From Lysobacter sp. (lineage in GTDB: Bacteria; Pseudomonadota; Gammaproteobacteria; Xanthomonadales; Xanthomonadaceae): 38,158 nt of DNA. The notes under the pieces were generated by a model. The model was given only the letters and a program-made list of their open reading frames with translations. It was not told where the DNA came from and did no database searches. Every line of letters starts with the position of its first letter. Within the stretch, counting starts at the first letter, position 1. Shown one piece after another: positions 1 to 8,340 of the stretch. The stretch covers positions 1 to 38,158 of the forward strand of contig JASLDW010000029.1 in the NCBI GenBank assembly GCA_030151365.1, written 5' to 3'. The position numbers and the translations under genes were made by a program.

Positions 1-547
<547 letters not shown>

Positions 548-571
548 TCCGCGACTCGACCGAAGCAACAT

Positions 572-601
572 CGAACGGCCCGGAGCGATCCGGGCCGTTC
601 G
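572..601. terminator. Bidirectional terminator between rpoH and ndh
   Basis: A perfect 13-bp inverted repeat (CGAACGGCCCGGA / TCCGGGCCGTTCG) with a 4-nt GCGA loop sits 25 nt after the rpoH stop and 22 nt from the ndh stop. The T-tract is weak on both sides, but the GC-rich stem between convergent genes is typical of high-GC gammaproteobacteria. Confidence 0.8.
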
Positions 602-622
602 CATTCGCGCCTTTGAAAACGG

Positions 623-1876
623 CTAACCGCGTTCGCGATCGAAGATGATCCGCGCCGCGCGCTGGTAGCTCCAGTACGCCCAGCACCAGTTGAGCAGCAC
701 GACCAGGCGGTTGCGGAAACCGATCAGGAAGAACACGTGCATGACCAGCCAGAACCACCACGCCAGCAGGCCGGAGAAACGCAGCTTGCCGAGGTCGACC
801 ACCGCGGCCATGCGACCGATGGTGGCGAGGTTGCCGTAATCCTTGTAGACGAATGCGGTGGTCGTGCCGCCGCGCAAGCGCGCGCGGATGTTGTGCGCGA
901 CCAGGCGCCCCATCTGCTTGGCCGCCGGCGCGACGCCGGGCACGGGCTTGCCGTTCGCTTGCGTGAGCGCGGCAAGATCGCCGGCGACGTGGATGTCGGG
1001 ATGGCCGGGGATCGACAGATCGGGCTGCACCAGCACGCGACCGGCGCGATCAAGCGGCACGCCGAGCATCGCGCCCAGGGGTGATGCCGCCACGCCCGCG
1101 GCCCACACCACGGTTTTCGCCGGGACGAAGCTGTCCCCCAGCATGTAACCCTCGGCGCTGATGTCCTTCACCGGCGTGCCCAGCGTAACCTCGACGCCGA
1201 GGTGTTCCAGCTGCCTGCGTGCCTGTTCCGACAGCGATTCCGGGAACGCCGCGAGCACGCGCGGACCGGCTTCGATCAGGCGCACGCGCGCCTGCGAGGG
1301 ATCGATATTGCGGAATTCGTCCTTCAGGGTTTCCCGCGCGATTTCGGCCAGCGTGCCGGCCAGTTCCACGCCGGTGGGACCGCCGCCGACGATGGCGAAA
1401 CTCAGCCACGCCTCGCGTTCGGCGGGATCGCTCGCGGCTTCCGCGCGTTCGAACGCGAACAGCAGCTTGCGGCGCAGGTCGAGCGCATCGTCCAGCGTCT
1501 TCAGCCCGGGTGCGTGTTTCGCCCACTGGTCGTTGCCGAAATAGGCGTGCGTTGCGCCGCTCGCCAGCAGCAGGGAATCGAAATCGAGCGAGGTGCCGTC
1601 GTCCAGCGTGATGCGTTTCGTGTCGGCAGCAATGGCGGTGACTGTCGCCATCCGCACTTCGACGTTTTTCTGCCGGCGCAGGATGTGGCGCAATGGTGCG
1701 GCGATGTCCGGCGCGGAGAGACCGGCCGTCGCGACCTGGTAGAGCAGCGGCTGGAACAGGTGGTGGTTGTGGCGATCGACCAGGGTGATGCGCACGGGCG
1801 CGTTCGCCAATGCGCGCGTCGCCCACAATCCGGCGAAGCCGCCGCCGATGATGACGATGTGGGGCATCCGCGCCAT
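623..1876 (-). CDS. ndh: Type II NADH:quinone oxidoreductase (NDH-2)
   Basis: Single-subunit, non-proton-pumping NADH dehydrogenase that passes electrons from NADH through FAD to the quinone pool at the inner membrane. The 417-residue length is normal. The N-terminal FAD-binding Rossmann motif GGGFAG is at residues 11-16. A second dinucleotide (NADH) motif, VGGGPTGVELAG, is near 163-174. The FAD-contact HVAGDLAAL segment is near 300. The tryptophan- and phenylalanine-rich C-terminus (about 370-400) fits membrane anchoring. The start used is the ATG at 1876; an in-frame ATG three codons on (MPHIVIIGGG) is equally plausible. The gene begins 13 nt after the transaldolase stop on the same strand, so tal-ndh is probably one transcript. 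Sulfide:quinone reductase is a related fold, but no catalytic cysteine pattern for it is seen. Confidence 0.93.
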   Translation of the reverse strand: MARMPHIVIIGGGFAGLWATRALANAPVRITLVDRHNHHLFQPLLYQVATAGLSAPDIAAPLRHILRRQKNVEVRMATVTAIAADTKRITLDDGTSLDFDSLLLASGATHAYFGNDQWAKHAPGLKTLDDALDLRRKLLFAFERAEAASDPAEREAWLSFAIVGGGPTGVELAGTLAEIARETLKDEFRNIDPSQARVRLIEAGPRVLAAFPESLSEQARRQLEHLGVEVTLGTPVKDISAEGYMLGDSFVPAKTVVWAAGVAASPLGAMLGVPLDRAGRVLVQPDLSIPGHPDIHVAGDLAALTQANGKPVPGVAPAAKQMGRLVAHNIRARLRGGTTTAFVYKDYGNLATIGRMAAVVDLGKLRFSGLLAWWFWLVMHVFFLIGFRNRLVVLLNWCWAYWSYQRAARIIFDRERG

Positions 1877-1889
1877 CGTCGGAAGTCCG

Positions 1890-2867
1890 TCAGCCGCGTT
1901 CGCGCAACAGCGCTTCGAGCTTGCCCTGGTCCACCGCGAACTTGCGGATGCCTTCGGCGAGCTTGTCGGTCGCCATCGCGTCTTCGTTGTGCTGCCAGCG
2001 GAAGGCCGATTCGGTCAGTGCGGGTGGCGGCGCCTTGCGCGTGCCGTCATCCACCAGTGCTCGTGCAACGGGATCGCTCGACTGCGCGAGTTCGCCCAGC
2101 AGCTCCGGTGAAATGGTGAGGCGATCGCAACCGGCCAGCGCCAGCACCTCGCCGGTGTTGCGGAAGCTCGCGCCCATCACCACGGTGCGGTAGCCGTGCT
2201 GCTTGTAGTAGTTCCAGATGCGCGTCACCGACTGCACGCCGGGATCATCCTGCGGCGTCGCCGGCTTGGCCATGCCGTTGGCGAGGTGCCAGTCGAGGAT
2301 GCGGCCGACGAAGGGCGAGATCAGGAACACCCCGGCTTCGGCGCACGCCACCGCCTGCGCGAACGAGAACAGCAGGGTGAGGTTGCAGTGGATACCGTCG
2401 CGCTCGAGCTGTTCCGCGGCGCGGATGCCCTCCCAGGTCGAGGCGACCTTGATCAGCAGGCGATCGCTGCCGATGCCGTCGCGCTGGTAGAGATCGACCA
2501 GGCGATGGGCCTTGGCGATCATGGCGTCGCGATCGAAACTCAGCCGCGCATCAACTTCGGTGGAGACGCGTCCCGGGATCAGCTTGAGGATCTCGCCGCC
2601 GATCGCCACCGCGAGGCGGTCGCAGGCATCGACGATGCGGGCCTCGCCCTGGCCTTCGGCGTCGCTCAGGGCGGCGTCGATATGGCCAGCATAGGCCGGC
2701 AGTGCGGCGGCTTTGAGCAGCAGCGACGGGTTGGTGGTGGCGTCCATCGGCGTGTAGCGCGCGATGGCGTCGATGTCGCCGCTGTCGGCGACCACGGCGG
2801 AAAGGTCGCGGAGTTGGTCGAGCTGGTTGGCCACGTGAAGGTCCGGACATGCTGAAAGAGAGGCCAT
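1890..2867 (-). CDS. tal: Transaldolase
   Basis: Cytoplasmic pentose-phosphate enzyme that transfers a dihydroxyacetone unit from sedoheptulose-7-phosphate to glyceraldehyde-3-phosphate. The 325-residue product resembles TalA/TalB. It has the VVADSGD and TPMDATTNPSLLLKAA segments at the N-terminus, the Schiff-base lysine in DRLLIKVASTWEG (K140), then HCNLTLLFSFAQA and SPFVGRILDW. The frame stays open well upstream, but homology begins at about residue 20, so I chose the ATG at 2867. A GTG at 2834 (VANQLDQL) is the alternative. Neither has a good ribosome binding site. It is divergent from the response regulator, with a 78-bp shared promoter region. Confidence 0.93.
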   Translation of the reverse strand: MASLSACPDLHVANQLDQLRDLSAVVADSGDIDAIARYTPMDATTNPSLLLKAAALPAYAGHIDAALSDAEGQGEARIVDACDRLAVAIGGEILKLIPGRVSTEVDARLSFDRDAMIAKAHRLVDLYQRDGIGSDRLLIKVASTWEGIRAAEQLERDGIHCNLTLLFSFAQAVACAEAGVFLISPFVGRILDWHLANGMAKPATPQDDPGVQSVTRIWNYYKQHGYRTVVMGASFRNTGEVLALAGCDRLTISPELLGELAQSSDPVARALVDDGTRKAPPPALTESAFRWQHNEDAMATDKLAEGIRKFAVDQGKLEALLRERG

Positions 2868-2945
2868 TGTCGCGCATTGCGCGCGATGGGGCGCACGGCG
2901 GCATCGGCGCGGCGACGCTAAACTGTCGCGACCGCAGGGGGGAAT

Positions 2946-3617
2946 GTGGTGGAACCGGAGCCGATCCAGCTGACATCGATCCTGATCGTGGAGGACGACT
3001 CCGCGATGCAGGCGCGACTGCGCGCGCTGATGCGCGAGGTCGCGGGCCCGGAAGCGCGGATCGATATCGCGCCGGATCTCGCCAGCGCCTGTACCGGCCT
3101 GCACGAACAACGTCCGGCGCTCGCGCTTGTCGATGTCCGCCTGCCCGACGGCAGCGGAATCGAACTGATCCGGCGCATGCAGCAGGATTCGCCCGAAACG
3201 CAGGCGGTGATCGTCTCCGCCTTCGCCGAAGAGGAGACCATCCTCGCCGCGCTGAGCGCGGGCGCGATCGGTTACCTGCTCAAGGATCGCGAGGACATCG
3301 AACTGGTCCTGTCGTTGCGCAGCCTGCAACGCGGAGGCGCACCGATCGACCCGATGATCGCGCGCCGCATCCTCGGCATGGTGCCGACCGCGACGCCATC
3401 GCCGGTCGATGCCGCGGCCGCGCCGCAACTGTCCGTGCGCGAACGCGAAATCCTGCAATGGGTGGCGCAGGGGTTGAGCAACCGCGACATCGCCGAGCGC
3501 GCGAACCTCTCGCGCCTGACCATCGAGGGCCACACCAAGAACATCTACCGCAAGCTTGCGGTGAAGTCGCGCACCGCCGCCGTCCACGAGGCGCGCACCT
3601 TGGGCCTGCTGGGATGA
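2946..3617 (+). CDS. NarL/FixJ-type two-component response regulator
   Basis: DNA-binding response regulator, presumably phosphorylated by the kinase encoded next to it. The receiver domain (about 11-125) has the acidic pocket E16-D17-D18, the phospho-acceptor D63 (LVDVRLPDGSG), the switch S91 and the conserved K113 (GYLLKD). A LuxR-type helix-turn-helix follows at about 162-221 (LSVREREILQWVAQGLSNRDIAE). Two GTG codons in tandem (2946 and 2949) could start translation. The ribosome binding site AGGGGGG at 2936-2942 is better spaced for the second. The stop overlaps the kinase start (ATGA), implying translational coupling. The target genes are unknown. Confidence 0.92.
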   Translation: MVEPEPIQLTSILIVEDDSAMQARLRALMREVAGPEARIDIAPDLASACTGLHEQRPALALVDVRLPDGSGIELIRRMQQDSPETQAVIVSAFAEEETILAALSAGAIGYLLKDREDIELVLSLRSLQRGGAPIDPMIARRILGMVPTATPSPVDAAAAPQLSVREREILQWVAQGLSNRDIAERANLSRLTIEGHTKNIYRKLAVKSRTAAVHEARTLGLLG

Positions 3618-5467
3618 TCCGGCTGTTCTGCGCGCTGGTGCTGGCGGCGCTGGCGAACTTCGCCTGTGCCGCCGAACCCGCCGTCGTCACCATCGATCGC
3701 GCCGAAGCGGTGCGCTCCGACTGGAACGCGACCATGCCGCCACGCGACGGCTGGGTGCCGGTCACGCTGATGGACGAATGGAATTCGCACTGGCCGGGCT
3801 ACAGCGGCGTGGTGTGGTATCGCGTCCGCTGGAACCAGGCCGATGCCGACGTGCCGGTCGGGTTGCTGCTCGACTACACCTGCATGGCAGCCGAGGTTCG
3901 GCTCAACGGCAGCGTGATCGATCGCGACGCATCGCTGGTGGAACCGTTGTCGCGCAAATGGCACATCCCGCGCCATTTCACGGTGCAGGCGCCGCTGCTG
4001 AAGCAGGGCGAGAACGAGTTGCTGGTGCGGGTGTCGGGCTTGAGCGAATACGCGCCGGGCTTCGGCACCGTGGCGGTCGGCGACGCGAAGGCCTTGCAGG
4101 ACAGCTTCAACAAGGCCGTCTTCATCCGTCGCGACCTGCAGATCCTCGATTTCGCCATCGGCGTCGTGGTCGCCGCGCTGTTCGGTCTGTTCTGGCTGAT
4201 GCGCCGGCGGGACACCACCTACGGCTGGTATGCACTCAGCGGTTTCTTCGGCGGCCTGTATGGCAGCAACTACATCGCCGACAGTACCTGGCCGTTCCCG
4301 ACCACCAACATGTGGCAGGCCTTCATCGCCGCCTGCTTCGTGGCGATGGTGGTGGCGCATTCGATCTTCCTGTTGCGCTACTGCGATCGCCGCTGGCCGC
4401 GCATCGAACGGATGCTGTTGGCGGTCGCGGCGCTGGCGTTGGCGCTGGTGCCGATCATCCCCGGCTGGATGGGGCCGCAGCGCAACACCTACCTGCTGCC
4501 CGCCATCGCCTTCGTGTACGTCGCCAACCTGTGCTTCATCGCCTATGCGCTGCGCCATCGCCGCAGCGACTACCTGGTGCTGGCGGCCTGCGTCAGCGTC
4601 CCGCTGGTGATGTCCTTCCACGATCTCGCCGTCTACCTGTGCTGGATGAAGGCATCGACCTACCTCGGCGCCCTGCTGTCGCCGTTGACCATCCTCGGCA
4701 TGGGCTTCGTGCTGGCCTATCGCTTCGCCACCACCATGAAGCGGGTCGAAGGGTTCAACAGCGAACTCACCCGGGAAGTGCATGCGGCGACGTCGCAACT
4801 CGCGCAGACGATGAACCAGCAGCACGCGCTGGAACTCGCGCACAGCCGCGCCGGCGAGCGCCTCCAGCTGGTGCGCGATCTCCACGACGGTTTCGGCGGG
4901 ACCCTGGTCGGCACCATCGCCGAACTGAAGCAGGCGCCGGACGACATGCCGAAGGCGCGCGTCATCGGCATCCTCAGCGAAATGCGCGACGACCTCCGGC
5001 TGGTGATCGACAGTACCGCGCGCGAGCACGCCGACCTCGCCGAACTCGTCGCGCCGCTGCGCCACCGCGCCGGACGCCTGCTGGAAGCGGCGGAGATCGA
5101 GGATCACTGGACGCTGGCGGGACTGGAGGGCGTCGATCTCGGCAGCGCGCGCAGCCTGGACCTGTTGCGCCTGTTGCAGGAAGCGCTCACCAACGTGTTC
5201 AAGCACAGCCGTGCGCGACGCGTCGAGGTGACGCTGGAGTGCACCGCGGACACCCTGCGCATGCAGGTTCGCGACGACGGAATCGGCATCGCGGCGGCTG
5301 TTTTCAACGGCCGAACGGCCGGTCAATCTGAACCGCAATCCAACCGCGATGGCGGTGCCGGCATGGCCAGCATGCGAACGCGCGCACAGCGGTTGGGAGC
5401 GGCTTTCGATGTCGCCCATGGCGAACATGGAACGGCGATCAACCTTCTGATGCCGTTGACGCCATAG
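3614..5467 (+). CDS. 7TM sensor histidine kinase (NarX/DesK-type catalytic core)
   Basis: Membrane sensor kinase of 617 residues that should phosphorylate the preceding regulator. It has a signal peptide (1-20) and a periplasmic beta-rich domain (about 25-165) that looks like a 7TMR-DISM or sugar-binding jelly roll (WYRVRW, AEVRLNGSVID, ELLVRVSG). About seven transmembrane helices follow between 178 and 370, then a coiled-coil linker. The HisKA_3 dimerisation box RDLHDGFGG carries the phospho-acceptor H424. The ATPase has LLQEALTNVFKHS (N box, about 520-532), DDGIGI (G1, 554-559) and GGAGMASMRTRAQRLGA (G2). The ATG at 3614 overlaps the regulator stop by four bases. The frame continues open upstream, but that is only a shadow of the regulator gene. 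The ligand cannot be read from sequence; a carbohydrate or other periplasmic small molecule is a guess. Confidence 0.9.
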   Translation: MIRLFCALVLAALANFACAAEPAVVTIDRAEAVRSDWNATMPPRDGWVPVTLMDEWNSHWPGYSGVVWYRVRWNQADADVPVGLLLDYTCMAAEVRLNGSVIDRDASLVEPLSRKWHIPRHFTVQAPLLKQGENELLVRVSGLSEYAPGFGTVAVGDAKALQDSFNKAVFIRRDLQILDFAIGVVVAALFGLFWLMRRRDTTYGWYALSGFFGGLYGSNYIADSTWPFPTTNMWQAFIAACFVAMVVAHSIFLLRYCDRRWPRIERMLLAVAALALALVPIIPGWMGPQRNTYLLPAIAFVYVANLCFIAYALRHRRSDYLVLAACVSVPLVMSFHDLAVYLCWMKASTYLGALLSPLTILGMGFVLAYRFATTMKRVEGFNSELTREVHAATSQLAQTMNQQHALELAHSRAGERLQLVRDLHDGFGGTLVGTIAELKQAPDDMPKARVIGILSEMRDDLRLVIDSTAREHADLAELVAPLRHRAGRLLEAAEIEDHWTLAGLEGVDLGSARSLDLLRLLQEALTNVFKHSRARRVEVTLECTADTLRMQVRDDGIGIAAAVFNGRTAGQSEPQSNRDGGAGMASMRTRAQRLGAAFDVAHGEHGTAINLLMPLTP

Positions 5468-5473
5468 AACGAC

Positions 5474-5504
5474 AAAAACACCTGAATTTGGGGGTGTTTT
5501 TTTT
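5474..5504 (+). terminator. Rho-independent terminator after the sensor kinase
   Basis: AAAAACACC (5474-5482) pairs with GGTGTTTTT (5493-5501) across a 10-nt loop, and the T-run extends to 5504. It starts 6 nt after the kinase stop codon and is the clearest intrinsic terminator in the window. Confidence 0.88.
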
Positions 5505-5821
5505 CGGCGAATATGCTCAGTCTCTGCGCCGTGGAACGGAGGCGCGGTTGTCGGCCGTCTTCCGAGCCGATCCAGTCAGGCGTGCATGTGATCCCCTGCC
5601 ATGCATGCGACGAAAACCGTTGCCGGAGTCACCTGGACGAGGTCGTCCGGGCCGGCAAGGTCAACACGGCGGCGATGACAGGATGGCATCGCTTCCGTGG
5701 TGCAGGCGAAGGGATTCGCCACGCATGCGAAGTCGGCTCGACTTCCGTGCGGAACACAGGGAGGCACGTGCGGGTGACCCAGGGAGGGGGTCACTCGCAT
5801 GCTGCCAAAGGCGGCCAGGCT
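5505..5821. other. Gene-free stretch with several hairpins (unassigned)
   Basis: About 317 bp between the kinase terminator and the convergent priA 3' end. ORFs on both strands here look like random GC-rich frames and match no family I recognise. I see three perfect short hairpins in a row: GGCGAA/TTCGCC (5705-5720), GAAGTC/GACTTC (5729-5745) and GTGACCC/GGGTCAC (5774-5794). The last may end priA transcription. A structured small RNA is possible, but no promoter or T-run terminator for one is evident, and it does not match 6S, tmRNA, RNase P or SRP RNA landmarks. Confidence 0.35.
5774..5794 (-). terminator. Possible priA terminator hairpin
   Basis: A perfect 7-bp stem GTGACCC/GGGTCAC with a 7-nt loop, 28 nt downstream of the priA stop in the direction of transcription. 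It lacks a T-tract, so it may only be a stem-loop. Confidence 0.35.
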
Positions 5822-7996
5822 TCAATACAGGTCGGCCGGATCGACATCCAGCGACCAGCGCACCCGCCGCGCTTCCGGCATCGCGTACAGCGCCGGCACC
5901 CAGGCCTCCAACACCGATTGCAGCGCCGCCCGCGACGGCGATGACAGGATGAGCTGCATGCGCTGGTAGCCGGCACGACGGGGCATCGGCGCCGCCAGCG
6001 GCCCGTGCACTTCGATCGCGACATCGGCAACGCCGCGTTTCGCCGCATGCAGGAAGTGCATCACCGGATCGATGTGTTTGGCCTCGGCACGCAGCAGGGC
6101 CATGTGGGCGAACGGCGGGAACCCGGCCGCCTCGCGTTCCGCCAGTTCGCCGTCGGCAAACGCGTGGTAGCCCTGCGTCACCAGGGTCTGCAGCAGCGGA
6201 TGGTCGGGATGATGGGTCTGCAGCAGTACTGTGCCGGCCTTGTCGGCGCGCCCGGCGCGTCCGGCGACCTGGACCAGCAATTGCGCGAGCTTTTCGCCGG
6301 AACGGAAATCGGCGGAGAACAGCCCTTCGTCGATGCCGACCACCACGACCAGCGTGAGGTTGGGCAGGTCGTGGCCCTTCGCCAGCATCTGGGTGCCGAT
6401 GAGGACGCCGGGCGCGCTGCCGAGCGCGTCGAGATGCTTCTGCAGGCCATCGCGCGCCTGGGTGCTGCCGCGATCGATGCGCAGCACCGGCACGTCGGCA
6501 AAGCGCTGCGACAGGAATTCCTCGATGCGTTCGGTCCCGTTGCCCTGCGGTTGCAGCGCCAGGCTGGCGCATTGCGGACAGGCCGCTGGCGCCGGTTGCT
6601 GCGCACCGCAGTGGTGGCAGACCAGGCGGCGTCCGGCGCCGTGCACCGTCATCGGCGAATCGCAACGGCGGCATTGCGCGCTCCAGCCGCAGTCATGGCA
6701 GAGCAGCACCGGCGCGTAACCACGACGGTTGCGGAACACCAGCACCTGGCCGCCGGCGGCGAGCGCGGATTCGATCGCGGCAACCGCTTCCGGCCCGAGC
6801 CCGGCCTGCAACGGGCGCTTGCGCACGTCGATCACGCGCACCTGCGGCGGTCGCGCGGCGCCGGCGCGGTGATGCAGGCGCAGATGCGCGTAGCGGCCCG
6901 CCCGGGCGTTGTGCAGCGATTCCAGCGACGGCGTTGCGCTGCCGAGCACGATCGGCACGCCCAGCGCCTTGGCGCGGACGATGGCGAAATCGCGGGCGTG
7001 GTAACGGATGCCGTCGAACTGCTTGTAGCTGCCGTCGTGTTCCTCGTCGACGATGATCAATCCCGCTTCCGGCAGCGGCACGAAGGCCGCCGAGCGCGTG
7101 CCGACGATCACCCGTGCCTGGCCGCGCAGCGCCGCCGTCCATGTCCGCGCGCGCTCGCCCTCGGAAAGACCGGAGTGCAGTGCGTGGATCGGCACGCCGA
7201 GGCGCGTCCGGAAGCGTTCCAGCATCTGCGGGGTGAGGCCGATCTCCGGCACCAGCACCAGGGCCTGCCTGCCGCGCGCCAGCGTGCGCGCGATGGCGGA
7301 GAGGTAGACCTCGGTCTTGCCGCTGCCGGTCACGCCATCCAGCAATGCAACACTGAACGATTCATTTCCAGAGATGGCATCGGCAGCGGCATGCTGTTCG
7401 TCGTTCAACACCGGCGCTGGCACCGTGGGCATCGCAACGGCTGCATCGATCGCGGTGCGTTCGGCCAGTCCGCGCCTGGCCAGAGCACGTGCATGCGCGC
7501 GCCAACCCGGGTACCGCGCGTCGAGGCCGTCTTCATCGCGCACGCCTGATGCCAGCAGTTCGGCGAAGCGGCGCGGCGCGCCGGGGCGCAGGCCCGGCAG
7601 GGCGGTGTGGCCGGCTTCGCTCAATCTCCAGCCGTGGGCCTGCGTTTCCGGCAGCGGCGCGCCCTGGCGCAGCGCGGCCGGCAGGGCCGTCGCCAGCACT
7701 TCGCCGATCGGGGCGTGGAGGTAGCGCGCCAGCCATGCCAGCGACGACCACAACTCGCCATGGAGGAGGGGCACGGCGTCGATCCGTTCCAGTACCGGCT
7801 TCAGTGCGTAAGCATCGCCATTCGCATCCCGCGCTTCGTCGACGGCGATGCCGATGATCTCGTTGCTGCCCAGCGGTACCCGCAGCCGGCAGCCACGCAG
7901 GGGCGATGCCGCTGCGTCGGGATCGAGGCGGTAATCGAAGGGCGTGGGCAGGGGCCGGGGCAGCGCAACCGCGACCCGGCGAACGGCATCAGGCAT
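5822..7996 (-). CDS. priA: Primosomal protein N' (replication restart helicase PriA)
   Basis: 3'-to-5' DNA helicase that recognises stalled forks and reloads DnaB through the PriB/DnaT-type primosome. The 724-residue protein has the N-terminal 3'-DNA-binding domain (about 1-100), then Walker A DGVTGSGKTEV (220-230) and the DEEH Walker B box (317-320). Next is the zinc-binding insert with paired CxxC motifs (CHDCGWSAQCRRC and CHHCG...CPQC, about 435-480). Helicase motifs V and VI (GTQMLAKGHD and QVAGRAGRADK) follow. The ATG at 7996 has no convincing Shine-Dalgarno. The two DnaA boxes upstream lie only 10 to 32 nt from it, which suggests a very short leader or leaderless mRNA and possible DnaA control. 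It is transcribed alone. Confidence 0.96.
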   Translation of the reverse strand: MPDAVRRVAVALPRPLPTPFDYRLDPDAAASPLRGCRLRVPLGSNEIIGIAVDEARDANGDAYALKPVLERIDAVPLLHGELWSSLAWLARYLHAPIGEVLATALPAALRQGAPLPETQAHGWRLSEAGHTALPGLRPGAPRRFAELLASGVRDEDGLDARYPGWRAHARALARRGLAERTAIDAAVAMPTVPAPVLNDEQHAAADAISGNESFSVALLDGVTGSGKTEVYLSAIARTLARGRQALVLVPEIGLTPQMLERFRTRLGVPIHALHSGLSEGERARTWTAALRGQARVIVGTRSAAFVPLPEAGLIIVDEEHDGSYKQFDGIRYHARDFAIVRAKALGVPIVLGSATPSLESLHNARAGRYAHLRLHHRAGAARPPQVRVIDVRKRPLQAGLGPEAVAAIESALAAGGQVLVFRNRRGYAPVLLCHDCGWSAQCRRCDSPMTVHGAGRRLVCHHCGAQQPAPAACPQCASLALQPQGNGTERIEEFLSQRFADVPVLRIDRGSTQARDGLQKHLDALGSAPGVLIGTQMLAKGHDLPNLTLVVVVGIDEGLFSADFRSGEKLAQLLVQVAGRAGRADKAGTVLLQTHHPDHPLLQTLVTQGYHAFADGELAEREAAGFPPFAHMALLRAEAKHIDPVMHFLHAAKRGVADVAIEVHGPLAAPMPRRAGYQRMQLILSSPSRAALQSVLEAWVPALYAMPEARRVRWSLDVDPADLY

Positions 7997-8005
7997 GGGC
8001 GGAGT

Positions 8006-8028
8006 TTATCCACACGGGATGTGGATAA
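8006..8028. promoter_or_regulatory. Pair of perfect DnaA boxes in inverted orientation
   Basis: TTATCCACA (8006-8014) and TGTGGATAA (8020-8028) are both exact matches to the DnaA box consensus. They face each other with a 5-bp CGGGA spacer, and the nearer box overlaps where a priA -10 element would lie (TAAACT on the minus strand, 8008-8003). A further box with one mismatch, TGTGCACAA, is at 8210-8218. Binding by DnaA is inferred from the exact consensus. Confidence 0.75.
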
Positions 8029-8126
8029 GTCTGTGCAGGCAATTCCGATCGTGGGCGAAACAGGGCGTTTTTCGTTGCAACACCCGGAATGGCGAAAAAA
8101 GTGCCATGCGGAAGGATTTCTTTTTA

Positions 8127-8139
8127 AATCAAATATTTA
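8127..8139 (+). promoter_or_regulatory. IHF-binding consensus in AT-rich DNA
   Basis: AATCAAATATTTA matches the IHF consensus WATCAANNNNTTR at every defined position and lies in the AT-rich segment 8095-8145. It is about 100 bp from the DnaA box pair, a spacing compatible with DNA bending between bound proteins. Confidence 0.5.
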
Positions 8140-8340
8140 TGCGTGCATTCTGCGAAATCGCTGAGTCATCACGGCCAAGTATCCGGTTTCGTGACAAAGG
8201 CGTGACCCCTGTGCACAACATTCCGCCGGGATGCACAGTTCCGGTTCCGATGCAAGCCCTTCCGGCATGACTGACGGGACAGGAAGACGGCGGGGTGCAC
8301 GCTATCATCGTGCCGATGCCGCATCTCAACGCCTGATCCC

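Larger units (their letters stand above)
7997..8340. other. priA upstream region: DnaA boxes, AT-rich segment, IHF consensus (no gene)
   Basis: 344 bp without a coding gene, between divergent priA and the 8341 gene. It is markedly AT-richer than its surroundings at about 8095-8145. It holds two perfect DnaA boxes, a third with one mismatch, an IHF consensus and a stem TTTTTCG/CGAAAAA (8068-8074 with 8093-8099). It presumably also carries the promoters of both flanking genes; TATCAT at 8303-8308 is a possible -10 for the rightward gene. Confidence 0.6.

Noticed and set aside
2868..3587. N-terminal extension of transaldolase (239 more codons)
   Set aside because: The extension is Arg/His-rich, lies opposite the response regulator and shows no homology; normal transaldolase length is reached from 2867.
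2849..3613. N-terminal extension of the sensor kinase
   Set aside because: It is the out-of-frame reading of the response regulator; a good signal peptide starts at 3614.
5505..5821. 6S, tmRNA, RNase P or SRP RNA, or a riboswitch
   Set aside because: I looked for the characteristic conserved segments of each on both strands and found none.
7997..8340. Chromosomal origin oriC at the DnaA boxes
   Set aside because: There are only two perfect boxes and one near match, with no dnaA, dnaN, rpmH or gidA-type neighbours. A regulatory DnaA site is more likely.
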